The notes below the pieces were generated by a model. The model worked only from the letters and a program-made list of their open reading frames with translations, made no database searches and was not told the DNA's origin. This document shows positions 27,158 to 36,837 of a DNA stretch of 64,000 bases, piece by piece (within the stretch, counting starts at the first letter, position 1; every line of letters starts with the position of its first letter). The stretch is from CAZMCT01 sp964564785. GTDB lineage: Bacteria; Planctomycetota; Phycisphaerae; UBA1845; Fen-1342. The stretch spans positions 56,011 through 120,010 of the forward strand of contig CAZMCT010000001.1 of the NCBI GenBank assembly GCA_964564785.1, given 5' to 3'. The translations under genes and the position numbers were made by a program.

Positions 27158-29956
27158 TCACTTCGCCTCCAGCCAGTTCGGCCCCCACCCCACGTCCGCC
27201 CTCAGCGGCACGCGCAGCTCCATCGCACCCGCCATGATCTCGCGCATCACCCTCGCCAGCCGCGGCGCCTCATCGGCCGGCCCCTCGCACACCAGCTCGT
27301 CGTGCACCTGCATCAGCATCCGCAGCGGCAGCCCCTCCTCCGCGATCCGCCGGTGTAGGCGGATCATCGCGATCTTGATCAGGTCCGCGGCCGAACCCTG
27401 GATCACCGTGTTCACCGCGAACCGCTCGGCCTGGTTGCGGATGCCCGCGTTGCGCGAATCCAACCCGCTGATCGGCCGCCGCCGCCCGAGGATCGTCCGC
27501 ACAAACCCGTCGCGCCGGGCCGACTCGACGACGTCGCGAATGAACCTGCGGATCCCGGGGTAGCGGGCAAAATAGCGATCGATGAACTCCTGCGCCTCGG
27601 CCCGCCCCATCCCCGTTTGCTGCGCCAGCCCGAATGCCGTCTGACCGTACACAATGCCGAAGTTGACCGCCTTCGCCCGGGCCCGCATCTCCTTGCTCAC
27701 CTGCTCCAGCGGCACGCCGTTCACCTCGGCCGCCACGGTGGCATGGATGTCCTGGTCGGCCGCGAACGCCCGCAAGAGTCCGTCGTCGCGACAATAGTGC
27801 GCTAGGATCCGCAACTCGACCTGCGAATAGTCCGCCACGATCAGTCGCTCATCCGGGCTGCGCGGGATGAACGCCCGCCGGATCTCCCGCCCGATCTCCG
27901 TGCGCACCGGAATGTTTTGCAGGTTCGGCTCGCTGCTCGACAGCCGGCCGGTCACCGCTCCCGTCTGGTGATAACTGGTGTGAATGCGCCCCGTGCGCCG
28001 GCTGCGCTGGGCAGGCAGGGCATCCACATACGTCCCGCGCAGCTTTTGAATCTCGCGGTATTCCAGCAGCAGCGGGCACACCGGGTGCGCATCCCGCAAC
28101 GCCGCGAGCGTGTCCGCGTCGGTCGAGCGCGTCGTCTTCGTCCGCCGCTGCACCGGCAGCCCCAGCCGGTCAAAGAGCACTTCCGCAAGCTGCTTGGGCG
28201 AATCGAGGTTGAACGCCACTCCCGCGGCCGCGTGAACCTGGCGCGCCAGCTCCTCGGCCCGCGTCGCAAGTTGCCGTCCCATCTCCGCCAGCAGTTTCAC
28301 ATCGATGCTGACGCCGTGCGCCTCCATGTCGGTCAGCACCGCCACCAGCGGCATCTCGACCTCGTAAAACAGCCGGTCCACTCCCAACGGCGCGAGCTGC
28401 GGCTCCAGCAACCGGAACAGCCGCCAGGTGTAGTCCGCGTCCTCGGCCGAATACTCCGCCACCTGCTCCAGCCGCACCTGGTCCATGCAGAGCTGGTCGC
28501 GGCCCTTCCCGATCAGGTCCGTGATCGGAATCATCCGGTGCCCGAGCAGGCTGAACGCCAGCGCATCGAGACTGTTCGAGCTGCGCGTCGGGTCGATCAC
28601 GAACGACGCGATCATCGTGTCGAAGTACGGCCCGGCGACCGGCAGCCCGTTGTTCCGCAGCACGTTCAGGTCGTATTTGAGGTGCTGCCCCACCTTGCGC
28701 TTGCTCGCATCGGCGAGAATCGGCCCCAGCTTCTGACGCACTCGTTCCAGTTCGAGCACCGGCCCGTAGATGCTCCGCACCGGCACGTAGTAACCCCGCC
28801 CCACCTCCCAGGCCAGCGCGATCCCCACCAACTCGCAGTCCATCGGGTTCGTCCCGGTCGTCTCGGTATCGATCGCGAATTCCGGCTGGCACGCCAGCGC
28901 CGCCGTTAGCGTATCCAACCCCTCCGGAGTGTTTACCAAGCGGTACTCGCCCCCCTCCGGCACGCGCAACGCGGAAGCGGCGGCCCGCGCCTCCGCGTCA
29001 GCGTCCGTCGCCGCCTCGAGCTCCTGCGGCGCGACACTCGGCTCGAGCTCCCCACCCGCCGCCGGCCTCGCCGCGGCAGACACGGGCGGCGCCCCGCACT
29101 CTCCGGCCGGAAGCTCCTCAGCCAACCGCCGGAAACCCAACGTCTCGAAGATCGGCCGGACGCGCGGCCACGCAAACCGGCAGCAAAGCGCCTGCTCCAG
29201 GTCGAGCTCGAGGGGAACATCATCGGCCAGCGTGACGAGCCGCCGGGCGAGCTCGAGCTGCGGTCCGGCCGCCTTCAGGCTGTCGCGCAGCTTCGGCGAC
29301 AGCTCGTCCACGTGGGCCAGGATTCCCGGCAGCGAGCCGTACTGCTGGAGCAGCTTCGCGGCCGTCTTCGGGCCGACGCCGGGGACCCCGGGCACATTGT
29401 CGGTGCTGTCGCCCATCAGCGTCTGGGCGTCGACGGCCTGCTCCGGCCGCCAGCCCTTCAGCTCCATCAGCCGCGCGGCGTCGATTTGCTCGTCTTTCAT
29501 CGGGTCGTAGAGGGTGACGTGCGGCCCGATGATCTGGTCGAGGTCCTTGTCGCGACTGACCACGAAGACGTGCAGGTCGGGGCCGGCCAGCCGGCGGGCG
29601 AGCGTGGCGATGATGTCGTCGGCCTCCCACCCGAGCCGGCGCAGCAGCGGCACGCGGGCGGCCGCGAGCACCGAGACGATCCGCTCTTCCTGGACGGGCA
29701 GGTCCTCGGGCGTCGGCGGCCGCGTGGCCTTGTACGCGGGGTAGATCACCCGCCGCCGAAGCTGGCTCTCGTCCGAGTCGAGCACCATCGCCAGGTAGTC
29801 CGGCCGCCGGTCGCGGATCAGGTTCAGCAGCATCTGGCAGAAGACATACGTCGCACGCGTGGGCTCGCCGGACGGCGCTGTCAGGTTGCGGAACGGTGCG
29901 TAATAGGCGCGGTAGATCTGGGCGTGGCCGTCGACCAGGTAGAGCGTGCGGGACAT
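27158..29956 (-). CDS. polA: DNA polymerase I
   Basis: 932 residues. The ATG at 29956 gives the canonical N-terminus MSRTLYLVDGHAQIYRAYYA. Domains: 5'-3' exonuclease (1-290; AYKATRPPTP, GDSTDNVPGVPGVGPKTA), 3'-5' proofreading domain (about 330-525) with intact acidic residues in FAIDTETTG, KYDLN and YSAEDADYTW, and polymerase A domain (530-932) with DYSQVELRILAHY, KAVNFGIVYG and QVHDELVCE. It therefore appears to be a full three-activity enzyme for repair and Okazaki fragment processing. It lies 207 bp downstream of the lptD-like gene. Confidence 0.97.
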   Translation of the reverse strand: MSRTLYLVDGHAQIYRAYYAPFRNLTAPSGEPTRATYVFCQMLLNLIRDRRPDYLAMVLDSDESQLRRRVIYPAYKATRPPTPEDLPVQEERIVSVLAAARVPLLRRLGWEADDIIATLARRLAGPDLHVFVVSRDKDLDQIIGPHVTLYDPMKDEQIDAARLMELKGWRPEQAVDAQTLMGDSTDNVPGVPGVGPKTAAKLLQQYGSLPGILAHVDELSPKLRDSLKAAGPQLELARRLVTLADDVPLELDLEQALCCRFAWPRVRPIFETLGFRRLAEELPAGECGAPPVSAAARPAAGGELEPSVAPQELEAATDADAEARAAASALRVPEGGEYRLVNTPEGLDTLTAALACQPEFAIDTETTGTNPMDCELVGIALAWEVGRGYYVPVRSIYGPVLELERVRQKLGPILADASKRKVGQHLKYDLNVLRNNGLPVAGPYFDTMIASFVIDPTRSSNSLDALAFSLLGHRMIPITDLIGKGRDQLCMDQVRLEQVAEYSAEDADYTWRLFRLLEPQLAPLGVDRLFYEVEMPLVAVLTDMEAHGVSIDVKLLAEMGRQLATRAEELARQVHAAAGVAFNLDSPKQLAEVLFDRLGLPVQRRTKTTRSTDADTLAALRDAHPVCPLLLEYREIQKLRGTYVDALPAQRSRRTGRIHTSYHQTGAVTGRLSSSEPNLQNIPVRTEIGREIRRAFIPRSPDERLIVADYSQVELRILAHYCRDDGLLRAFAADQDIHATVAAEVNGVPLEQVSKEMRARAKAVNFGIVYGQTAFGLAQQTGMGRAEAQEFIDRYFARYPGIRRFIRDVVESARRDGFVRTILGRRRPISGLDSRNAGIRNQAERFAVNTVIQGSAADLIKIAMIRLHRRIAEEGLPLRMLMQVHDELVCEGPADEAPRLARVMREIMAGAMELRVPLRADVGWGPNWLEAK

Positions 29957-30163
29957 ATGCGCATGGTAGCGTCGCCCTGGGCAGACAGCGCCGCCCCGAG
30001 CCGCTGCCCGAACGGCGCGGCCGTGCCTGGCGTGGAGTCGCACTACGCGATGGCCGGCGTCAGGCCTCCCCGCACCTCGCGAGACTCCCGCGGCACACCC
30101 AGAATCAGGCCTGGGCGCCCGGCCTGCGGTTGGTGTGGTGATCGGCGGTCCGCCGGGCCCCGC

Positions 30164-33100
30164 TCACGGCCGGATCCCCGTACCCGTCGCCAGCCCCGAG
30201 AAACGCTTCGACCCCAGGGCCCACTCCGGGACGCCCTCCGGCCAGATCGAGAACGTCACGGAGCAGTCCTGCTCGACGTTGTCGTACTCGAACGCTACGG
30301 ACGCGTACCACCGCGGCAGCCGGCGGACGTAGCCGATCGTGATCTCGCCCAGCTCGCCCGTGTCCACGTCGAACCACGAGCGGAATGCCGTCAGGTGTTT
30401 GTCGCTGAGCCGGTAGTTCCAGCCTCCGCCGATCAGGCTCATGTCGATGTCGCCCGCGTACCGGGCCCCCAGCACATATGCCAGCCGCGGGCTGCGCTCG
30501 ACCGCGATTGCGATGTTGTTCTGATCATACGACCCGTCGTTCATATCAATATTGAAATCGTACAGGAGGCTCGTGCTGTCGCTGATGCGGTACACCAGGT
30601 CCCCGGAGAAGTAGTTCCGCACCCGGCTGTTCTCCGGCCGGTAGGGGTTCACATAGCCGTCCGACCGGTCGTTCCGGCCCTCCGTGTCACCGAAGGCGCC
30701 GAGCTGGAGGTTCAACGTCAGCAGGTCCACCGTCCGCTGTAGCTCGCCGATGCCGCGCTTGGTCTGCCACGTCTGCCGCACGCCGACGGAAAAGCCGTAG
30801 AACTCGTCGAGCGTCTCAACGCCGTAGTCGAACGGCGAGAGCTCGCTGCTGCGGACGTTGCTGTGCCCGCCCCACACCGTGTACTCGGGCTGGATCACGT
30901 GCCGGATGCGGTGAATATCCAGCAGCCGGTTGTCCACCTCGTCGAAAACCCGCGCCAACGTCGTCCCGCCGCGCACCCCGTACGCCCCGAGCCCGCGCCA
31001 CAGCCCGCCCGCATCCAGCGGCTGCCCGTCCCAGTAGCTCCCACGCAGCGACCCGAACGGCACGGCCGTCACCGGCCCGAGCTTCAGCGGCAGTTCGGCT
31101 TCCTGCCGCACGTCCGTCCGGAACGTCACATCCGTCTCGCCCCAGTTCCCGTACTCCGGCCGGCGGATGGTGTTGCGGTTGTCCAGCGCCCGCCGCACGT
31201 CGCCCACCCGCGACTCGTGGTAGAGCACGACCGGGCCCAGCGTGTCGCCGATCCGTCGATACGCGAGCTCGGGCAGGTGCTCGGTCTGCGTCACGAAGTC
31301 CAGCGTCCGCCAGTTCGCCAGGAGCGTCAGGGCCTGCACCCCCTTCGCGCGCTTCAGGTAGATGACGGTTTCCTGCTCCTTGCCTTCGAACCATTCGTCC
31401 TCGAAGTACTCTTCGAGGAAGTACGCGTCGCTGGCGTAGGCCCCCTCCAGCGTGAGTTCCCAGTCGTATGGCAGGTAGTGCCGGTGCCGCCACAGCGCCC
31501 GCCCGCGGGTGCTTGTGCTCGGCTCCTCGTACCTCTCGCGCAGCGGCCCGAGCGAGTCCTCGCCCTGGTCATAGATGAGGTAGCTTCGCAGCAGGCCGTA
31601 GTACTGCTCCTGCTCGTAATCGACGTTGATTCCCACGGCCGGTCCGCGCCTCGAGAAGTAGTCCAGCAGCAGCGCGGCATCCACGCCCGGCGGGGCCGCG
31701 ATCCCCAGCAGGTTGAACAGGTACCACGCCGACTCGAGCTCGTAGCCGAATTGCCCGCTATAGCCCGTGCGGATGCGCCGCAACAGCGTCTCGCTGGAAT
31801 CGAGCCGCCCCTGGCTGTACGGCCACCACGCCACCGGCACGCCGCCGATGTTCAGCGTCGAGTTCCGCAGCTCGTACGTCCCGCTCGCCGGCCCGCTCGC
31901 CCGGCCCTCCGCGTCGCGGCGGGTCAGGTCGCGGACGTACACCCGCTCGGCCCCCACGTGGTAGTGCGGCGTGTAGAACTCGCTCGTCGTGACGACCGCC
32001 CGGTCCGCCGCAAACTCCCGGGCCGAAAGCTGCCGAATCTCGGCCGCCCGCACGTACAACGGGATCCCGCGGGCCGGCACATCGGCGCGGAACACCCCGT
32101 CGAGGATCAGTGCCCGGTCGTGCTCGAAGTCGTAATACAGCCGGTCCGCCCGCACGAACCGCGTCCCCAGCGAGAGAACCACGTCACCCTCGAGGTACAC
32201 GGCCCGCACCCGCCCCTCGGCCTGCGGCCCGCCCAGCCCCAGCGCCGCCGCGGCCTCCGAGGTCGCGCCGTCGGGCTGTGGCGCAGACGGCTCGGGCGAC
32301 GGCTCGGCCGGCGCGGGCTGCTCCTCGGCCGCCTTTGCCGCCCCGCTCCCCTGCTCGCCGAAAAGCGACTCTGCCGCCCCCTCGGCCGGAAACACCACCG
32401 CGCTGCGCGCCCGAATCTCCAGCATCGCAGCATCCGGCCCACCCCCCTGCGAGAAGTACACCCCCCCCGTCGACACGAACACCGGCTCACCCTCCGGCGT
32501 CGTCGCCGGCTCGATGTTCGGTAGGCTGTAGCGGATCACCCGCGGCGGACGCGCCGCCGCCGGTCGCATCTGCTCCGGCCGGGCCACCTCGCCCGCGGCC
32601 GGCGGGGCCGCCTCGGCCTCTTCCAGCAGCAACCGGTCGCGCAGGGCCTGGAGATACAGCGGCGAGTGCTCCATGTTCTCCGGCGCATACGCGTCGTGCT
32701 GCTTGACGATCCGCCCGAACGTCCGCAGCCCCCGCACCAGCAGCACCGTGTCCTGCGTCAGCGTCCCCGCCGGCTCGCGCACCTCGGCGTTCTCCGACAG
32801 GTACACCGTCAGCTCATGGTACACGCGGCCCGATTCGGCCTCACGGCGCGGCTCGATCCACACGACCGCATTATTGGCGGCCAGACGCCGCTGCCCCATG
32901 TCAAGCTGGAACCCCCCGTTGAACATCAGAACCAGCACCCCCTCCGCATCCCGCCACTGCCGCACCCACCGCCCGCGCATGCGGACGTCCTGGCTGCTGA
33001 TCGCCGACGCCAAGAGCGGCTCGTCGTTGAAGTCAAACTGCGCCCCCGCGGGGCACGCCAGGAACACGAGCAGCGCGGCCGCAGCCAGTCGCGGACGGGC

Positions 33101-33205
33101 CCGCCCGGCCGTGAGCACGGCCCGGCACACAGCACAAGACCCGGCTCTCGGAATGAAGGGCTCTCTTGACCGCACCAACCGCTCGCAAGGGGACGGCTGT
33201 ACCAC
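30164..33205 (-). CDS. lptD: LptD/OstA-like LPS assembly outer membrane protein
   Basis: Up to 1013 residues. A signal peptide (ARPRLAAAALLVFLACPAGAQ) is followed by an OstA-type beta-jellyroll region with alternating short strands (for example VRMRGRWVRQW, RLAANNAVVWIEP, GEVVLSLG-like repeats), an Ala/Pro/Glu-rich linker and a long C-terminal beta-barrel region of about 500 residues rich in aromatic-ended strands. It should insert lipopolysaccharide into the outer membrane; with lpxK at 62 kb this argues for lipid A in this organism. The start is uncertain: a GTG at 33205 or one at 33118 closer to the signal peptide; neither has a good ribosome-binding site. Confidence 0.75.
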   Translation of the reverse strand: MVQPSPCERLVRSREPFIPRAGSCAVCRAVLTAGRARPRLAAAALLVFLACPAGAQFDFNDEPLLASAISSQDVRMRGRWVRQWRDAEGVLVLMFNGGFQLDMGQRRLAANNAVVWIEPRREAESGRVYHELTVYLSENAEVREPAGTLTQDTVLLVRGLRTFGRIVKQHDAYAPENMEHSPLYLQALRDRLLLEEAEAAPPAAGEVARPEQMRPAAARPPRVIRYSLPNIEPATTPEGEPVFVSTGGVYFSQGGGPDAAMLEIRARSAVVFPAEGAAESLFGEQGSGAAKAAEEQPAPAEPSPEPSAPQPDGATSEAAAALGLGGPQAEGRVRAVYLEGDVVLSLGTRFVRADRLYYDFEHDRALILDGVFRADVPARGIPLYVRAAEIRQLSAREFAADRAVVTTSEFYTPHYHVGAERVYVRDLTRRDAEGRASGPASGTYELRNSTLNIGGVPVAWWPYSQGRLDSSETLLRRIRTGYSGQFGYELESAWYLFNLLGIAAPPGVDAALLLDYFSRRGPAVGINVDYEQEQYYGLLRSYLIYDQGEDSLGPLRERYEEPSTSTRGRALWRHRHYLPYDWELTLEGAYASDAYFLEEYFEDEWFEGKEQETVIYLKRAKGVQALTLLANWRTLDFVTQTEHLPELAYRRIGDTLGPVVLYHESRVGDVRRALDNRNTIRRPEYGNWGETDVTFRTDVRQEAELPLKLGPVTAVPFGSLRGSYWDGQPLDAGGLWRGLGAYGVRGGTTLARVFDEVDNRLLDIHRIRHVIQPEYTVWGGHSNVRSSELSPFDYGVETLDEFYGFSVGVRQTWQTKRGIGELQRTVDLLTLNLQLGAFGDTEGRNDRSDGYVNPYRPENSRVRNYFSGDLVYRISDSTSLLYDFNIDMNDGSYDQNNIAIAVERSPRLAYVLGARYAGDIDMSLIGGGWNYRLSDKHLTAFRSWFDVDTGELGEITIGYVRRLPRWYASVAFEYDNVEQDCSVTFSIWPEGVPEWALGSKRFSGLATGTGIRP

Positions 33206-33278
33206 TCGCGGGCCATTATCGGGCGGAGCGGGCAGGGGTCAATGGGCGGGGCGGGCTCGCGGGGCACCCGGCGCGCGG

Positions 33279-33284
33279 TATAAT
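33279..33284 (+). promoter_or_regulatory. Candidate -10 element for purF
   Basis: A perfect TATAAT about 39 bases before the purF start in a GC-rich 117-bp divergent region. No convincing -35 box at normal spacing. Confidence 0.4.
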
Positions 33285-33322
33285 GAGCTTTTGGGCGGTC
33301 GGCGAGCAACTCGAGGCCGAAG

Positions 33323-34774
33323 TTGGTTGGCGCGGTGCGGCATTATTGCGGATTGTTCGGCGTGGCCGGGCACGTCGATGCGGCGCAGCTCACCTACCTT
33401 GGGCTTTACGCTCAGCAGCATCGCGGCCAGGAGTCGGCCGGCATCGCCGTGAGCAACGGGCGGACCTTGCAGCGCCGGGCGGGCATGGGCCTGGTCACCG
33501 ACGCGATCCCCCAGCGTGACCTCGAGTCCCTGAGCGGTGCGCTGGCGATCGGCCACGTGCGTTACTCCACCACCGGCTCGTGCAGCGAGTCGAACTGTCA
33601 GCCATTGCTGGTTTCGTGCTCCATCGGCCAGGTCGCGATCGCCCACAACGGCAACCTGGTCAACGCGGCCGCCGTCCGCAGCGAGTACGAGCGCGACGGG
33701 CACATCTTCACCACCACGTCGGACACGGAAGTGATCCTGCACATGCTCGCCGCGCGCGAGTTCGCCGAGCGGCCCGACCCGCTCGCGGCCGTACTGCGGC
33801 ACCTCTGCGGCTCCTACTGCCTGCTGATTCTCTACCCCGACCGGATTGAAGCGGTGCGTGACCCATCGGGCAACCGGCCGCTGTGCCTGGGGAAGCTGGG
33901 GGACGCGTGGGTGGTGGCCAGCGAGACCTGCGCGTTGGACATCATCGACGCGCTATACGTCCGCGACGTCGAGCCGGGCGAGATCGTGACGCTGGGCGAG
34001 CACGGGCTGCAATCGCGGCATTTCGTCGAGCCCGCCGCCGTCCGCCCGGCGTACTGCGTGTTCGAGCACGTGTACTTCGCCGACCCCTCCAGCCGCGTCT
34101 TCGGCGCCAACGTCCACCTGGTCCGCATGGCGATGGGCCGCATGCTGGCCCGCGAGGCCCCGGCCGACGCCGACCTGGTCATCGCCGTGCCCAACTGCGC
34201 CCGCTGCGCCGCGCTCGGCTATCACGAGCAGTCCGGCATCCCCATCGGCCGCGGCTTCACCACCAACCACTACATCGGCCGCTCGTTCATCCAACCCACG
34301 CAGACTATTCGTGACCTGACCGTGCGGCTGAAACTCAACCCGATCCGCGGCAGCGTGGCCGGCAAGCGGCTGGTGGTCGTCGAGGATTCGATCGTCCGCG
34401 GCACCACGACCCGTGGCAAAATGCAGTCACTGCGCGACGCCGGCGCAAAAGAGATTCACCTGCGCGTGGCCAGCCCCCCGATCCGGCACCCCTGCTACTA
34501 CGGCATCGACTTCCCCAGCCGCGGAGAGCTGGTCGCCAACGGCCGCAGCGTCGAGCAGATCCGCGAGTTCGTCGGCGTCGACTCGCTCGTGTACCTCTCC
34601 CTGCCCGGCATGCTGGCCGCGACCCAGACGGACAGTGGCCACTTCTGCCACGCTTGCTTCAGCGGCGAATATCCGATCCCGATCGACCCTGATTTCCAGA
34701 AAGACGTGTTCGAGCGGCACCAACTCCGCTTCGTTGACGCGGGCGGCGTCCTGCGGGTCGGCGGGCAGTCGTAG
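33323..34774 (+). CDS. purF: Amidophosphoribosyltransferase (Fe-S type)
   Basis: 483 residues from a TTG start with GAGG six bases upstream; a GTG twelve bases later is the alternative. After a short propeptide the nucleophilic cysteine starts CGLFGVAGH. The glutaminase domain (QHRGQESAG, GHVRYSTTG, NGNLVNA) is followed by the PRPP domain with VVVEDSIVRGTTT. Cysteines in YCVFEHVYFADP, HPCYYGID and FCHACFSGEYP match the four ligands of the Bacillus-type 4Fe-4S enzyme. It catalyses the first committed step of purine synthesis (PRPP + glutamine to phosphoribosylamine). The TAG stop is the first triplet of dispersed repeat copy E. Confidence 0.97.
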   Translation: MVGAVRHYCGLFGVAGHVDAAQLTYLGLYAQQHRGQESAGIAVSNGRTLQRRAGMGLVTDAIPQRDLESLSGALAIGHVRYSTTGSCSESNCQPLLVSCSIGQVAIAHNGNLVNAAAVRSEYERDGHIFTTTSDTEVILHMLAAREFAERPDPLAAVLRHLCGSYCLLILYPDRIEAVRDPSGNRPLCLGKLGDAWVVASETCALDIIDALYVRDVEPGEIVTLGEHGLQSRHFVEPAAVRPAYCVFEHVYFADPSSRVFGANVHLVRMAMGRMLAREAPADADLVIAVPNCARCAALGYHEQSGIPIGRGFTTNHYIGRSFIQPTQTIRDLTVRLKLNPIRGSVAGKRLVVVEDSIVRGTTTRGKMQSLRDAGAKEIHLRVASPPIRHPCYYGIDFPSRGELVANGRSVEQIREFVGVDSLVYLSLPGMLAATQTDSGHFCHACFSGEYPIPIDPDFQKDVFERHQLRFVDAGGVLRVGGQS

Positions 34775-34872
34775 CGGCCCGTCGAGAGAGGGGGCCGACT
34801 CCACGCCGACCTGCCGTCACGGCAGCGTCGACCGCCGCTCTCGCGTTGCCCGTCCCCATGTTCAACGGGCTG
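34773..34872 (-). repeat. Dispersed palindromic element, copy E
   Basis: Termini AGCGGCCCGTCGAGAGAGGG and GTCCCCATGTTCAACGGGCTG-like end at 34872; core GGCGGTCGACGCTGCCGTGA on the minus strand. It fills the convergent gap between purF and the FG-GAP gene and includes the purF stop codon. Confidence 0.8.
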
Positions 34873-34879
34873 GCAGGAC

Positions 34880-36652
34880 TCAGACTCCCAGGAGCAACTC
34901 GACAAACGCCGGCACGTCGTCCGTGTTGACGGCGCCGTCCTGATTCACGTCCGCGCTGTACCAGCTACAGTGGGGGTAGAGCCGCTCGTAATCCGACCGG
35001 TTGACGACCGCAGTGGTGAAGGGGCTACAGTCAGCGAAGTCGAGCACGCAGTCGCAGTTCAGGTCGCCGGGCGACGCCTGCGGGCACCTCCCGGTGAGGC
35101 AGCCCAGGTCGCCGACCGCCACGTCCACGTCGAACTGCGTCACGCAGCCGTCCTTGTCGAGATCCGCAGGCGGGTCGAAGTCGGGCTCGCCTCGGCACGC
35201 GCCCAGCCGCGACAGGACGTGCGCCACGTCGTCCGGATCGGCGCGACCGTTCCCGTCCGCGTCGCCTTCGCAACTATTCTGCCAGATCGCAATGTCCAGG
35301 AGCTTCGTGGGCGGCGCCGGCGCATCGCTCGCCGACGACGCGGCGAAACCTGCCACGACCTCGGGCAGGGAGTTCCCGGTCACATCGGCAACTGCGAGAT
35401 TCCGCGGCCGCAGAATCTGGCTGTTCGTGATGTTGCTGAAGCCCTCCGTCGAGATCGGCGTGGGATCGACCCGTTCCCAATCCAAATCATCGCTGAGCGC
35501 GATCTCGATCTGCCGCGTTTGGTTTTCGTTCCCGAGTTTCTGCTTGACGACGAGATCATCGTCACCGTCGCCGTCGACGTCGGCGACACAGGCGGTCATC
35601 CCGCGGTTCGGCGAATATCCGCTGAAATCGTCGATCCGCGCCTCGAACTCGAAGGCCGGCGCGCCGCTGCACCTGTTCTTCCAGAACTGCATCCGCTGCC
35701 CGCTGTGGTCCGTGACGATGAACCCGGCCCGACACGCCTCCGGCGGCTTGACCCCGACCACATCGGAGCACACGAACGGCAGCCCGAGCCGCACGGTCTC
35801 GAACGTCCCGGTCAGCGGGTCCTGGTTGTACCAGACCGTCAGCAGGGGATTGCTCTCCTGCGGCGGGTTGCTGCAACCGGTGAAGGCCAGGTCGGGCCGG
35901 CCGTCGGCGTCAAAATCGTCCACCGCCAGCGCGCGCGTCCACTGGATCACGACGCCGTCGCCCGCGCCCTCCCAGTCGGTCCGATACAGCGCGGCGATCG
36001 AGCCGTCAGTCTTCCAGAAGTGAATCATCTGCCCGTCGGGGTAGTAGATGGGGTCGACCACAAACACCAGCTCGTCCCGGCCGTCGCCGTCGAAATCGGC
36101 CGCCGCCGCCTCGGGCGGCGTGAGCAGCTCCGTGCCGTTGAAGCCCATCATGTAAAATAGATGCGTCGCGAAACGCTTGCGCAGAAGGTTCTCGATCACC
36201 CAGAATTCGTCGCCGGCCTGAGGAAACGCCGCCAGGTCCGCGTCGCCGTCTCCGTCGAAATCGCCGATCGCGAGTTCCGAGGTGCCGTTCCGAAAGATCG
36301 ACAGGGCCGGCGTATATGCGTTGTAAATGTAGAGATCGAACACTTCGAGTTCGACGATCTCGCCCGAATCGCTCGAAAACACGCTCAGCCTGCGCAGATT
36401 GGCCGGGTTGTCAGCCGGGCTGTTCGCCTGCCACAGCACCGCGATATCAGGACTCCCGTCGCCCGTGAAATCAGCCACTTCCACATCGGTGGTCGTGACA
36501 TTCTTGAACGAGCCCGGCAGCGTGGCGACACGTACCGTGATGGGAGACTGCTTGTATAAGACCTCGCATTCATCGCCGCGCGCCGGGCGAACCCACCAGA
36601 TCACGCTCAGCAGGAGGCAAACAGACACCACCCCCAGGCGATGCGTCACCAT
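34880..36652 (-). CDS. Secreted FG-GAP/VCBS-repeat protein with dockerin-type C-terminus
   Basis: About 590 residues. The ATG at 36652 has GGAGG eight bases upstream and starts a signal peptide (MVTHRLGVVSVCLLLSVIWW). The body has FG-GAP/VCBS-type units with Ca-binding loops, such as VADFTGDGSPDIAV, IGDFDGDGDADLAAF, AADFDGDGRDELVFV and VDDFDADGRPDLAF, suggesting a beta-propeller. The C-terminus carries dockerin-like EF-hand pairs (GDADGNGRADPDD, GDLNCDCVLDFAD, ADVNQDGAVNTDD). It is probably a surface or extracellular binding protein. Ligand unknown. Confidence 0.85.
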   Translation of the reverse strand: MVTHRLGVVSVCLLLSVIWWVRPARGDECEVLYKQSPITVRVATLPGSFKNVTTTDVEVADFTGDGSPDIAVLWQANSPADNPANLRRLSVFSSDSGEIVELEVFDLYIYNAYTPALSIFRNGTSELAIGDFDGDGDADLAAFPQAGDEFWVIENLLRKRFATHLFYMMGFNGTELLTPPEAAAADFDGDGRDELVFVVDPIYYPDGQMIHFWKTDGSIAALYRTDWEGAGDGVVIQWTRALAVDDFDADGRPDLAFTGCSNPPQESNPLLTVWYNQDPLTGTFETVRLGLPFVCSDVVGVKPPEACRAGFIVTDHSGQRMQFWKNRCSGAPAFEFEARIDDFSGYSPNRGMTACVADVDGDGDDDLVVKQKLGNENQTRQIEIALSDDLDWERVDPTPISTEGFSNITNSQILRPRNLAVADVTGNSLPEVVAGFAASSASDAPAPPTKLLDIAIWQNSCEGDADGNGRADPDDVAHVLSRLGACRGEPDFDPPADLDKDGCVTQFDVDVAVGDLGCLTGRCPQASPGDLNCDCVLDFADCSPFTTAVVNRSDYERLYPHCSWYSADVNQDGAVNTDDVPAFVELLLGV

Positions 36653-36776
36653 CCGGTCATCCTCCATAGTCGCGGACCACGGTCGTCACGGACCCAAAAA
36701 CCACAACCGGGGGACAAACGGCCCGCAGCACTCAGCGGCCGACGGGCGCCCGCAATCTCGGCTGCGCAACACATCC

Positions 36777-36807
36777 AAAAAAAAGGGGGCCGGCGAACCG
36801 ACCCCCT
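36777..36807 (-). terminator. Rho-independent terminator of the first PEP-CTERM gene
   Basis: On the minus strand AGGGGGTCGG-TTCG-CCGGCCCCCT followed by eight T residues, 30 bp after the stop. One G-U pair otherwise a full 10-bp stem. Confidence 0.85.
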
Positions 36808-36837
36808 GCGAGTGGTCTCAATTCATACCGGTGCCGT

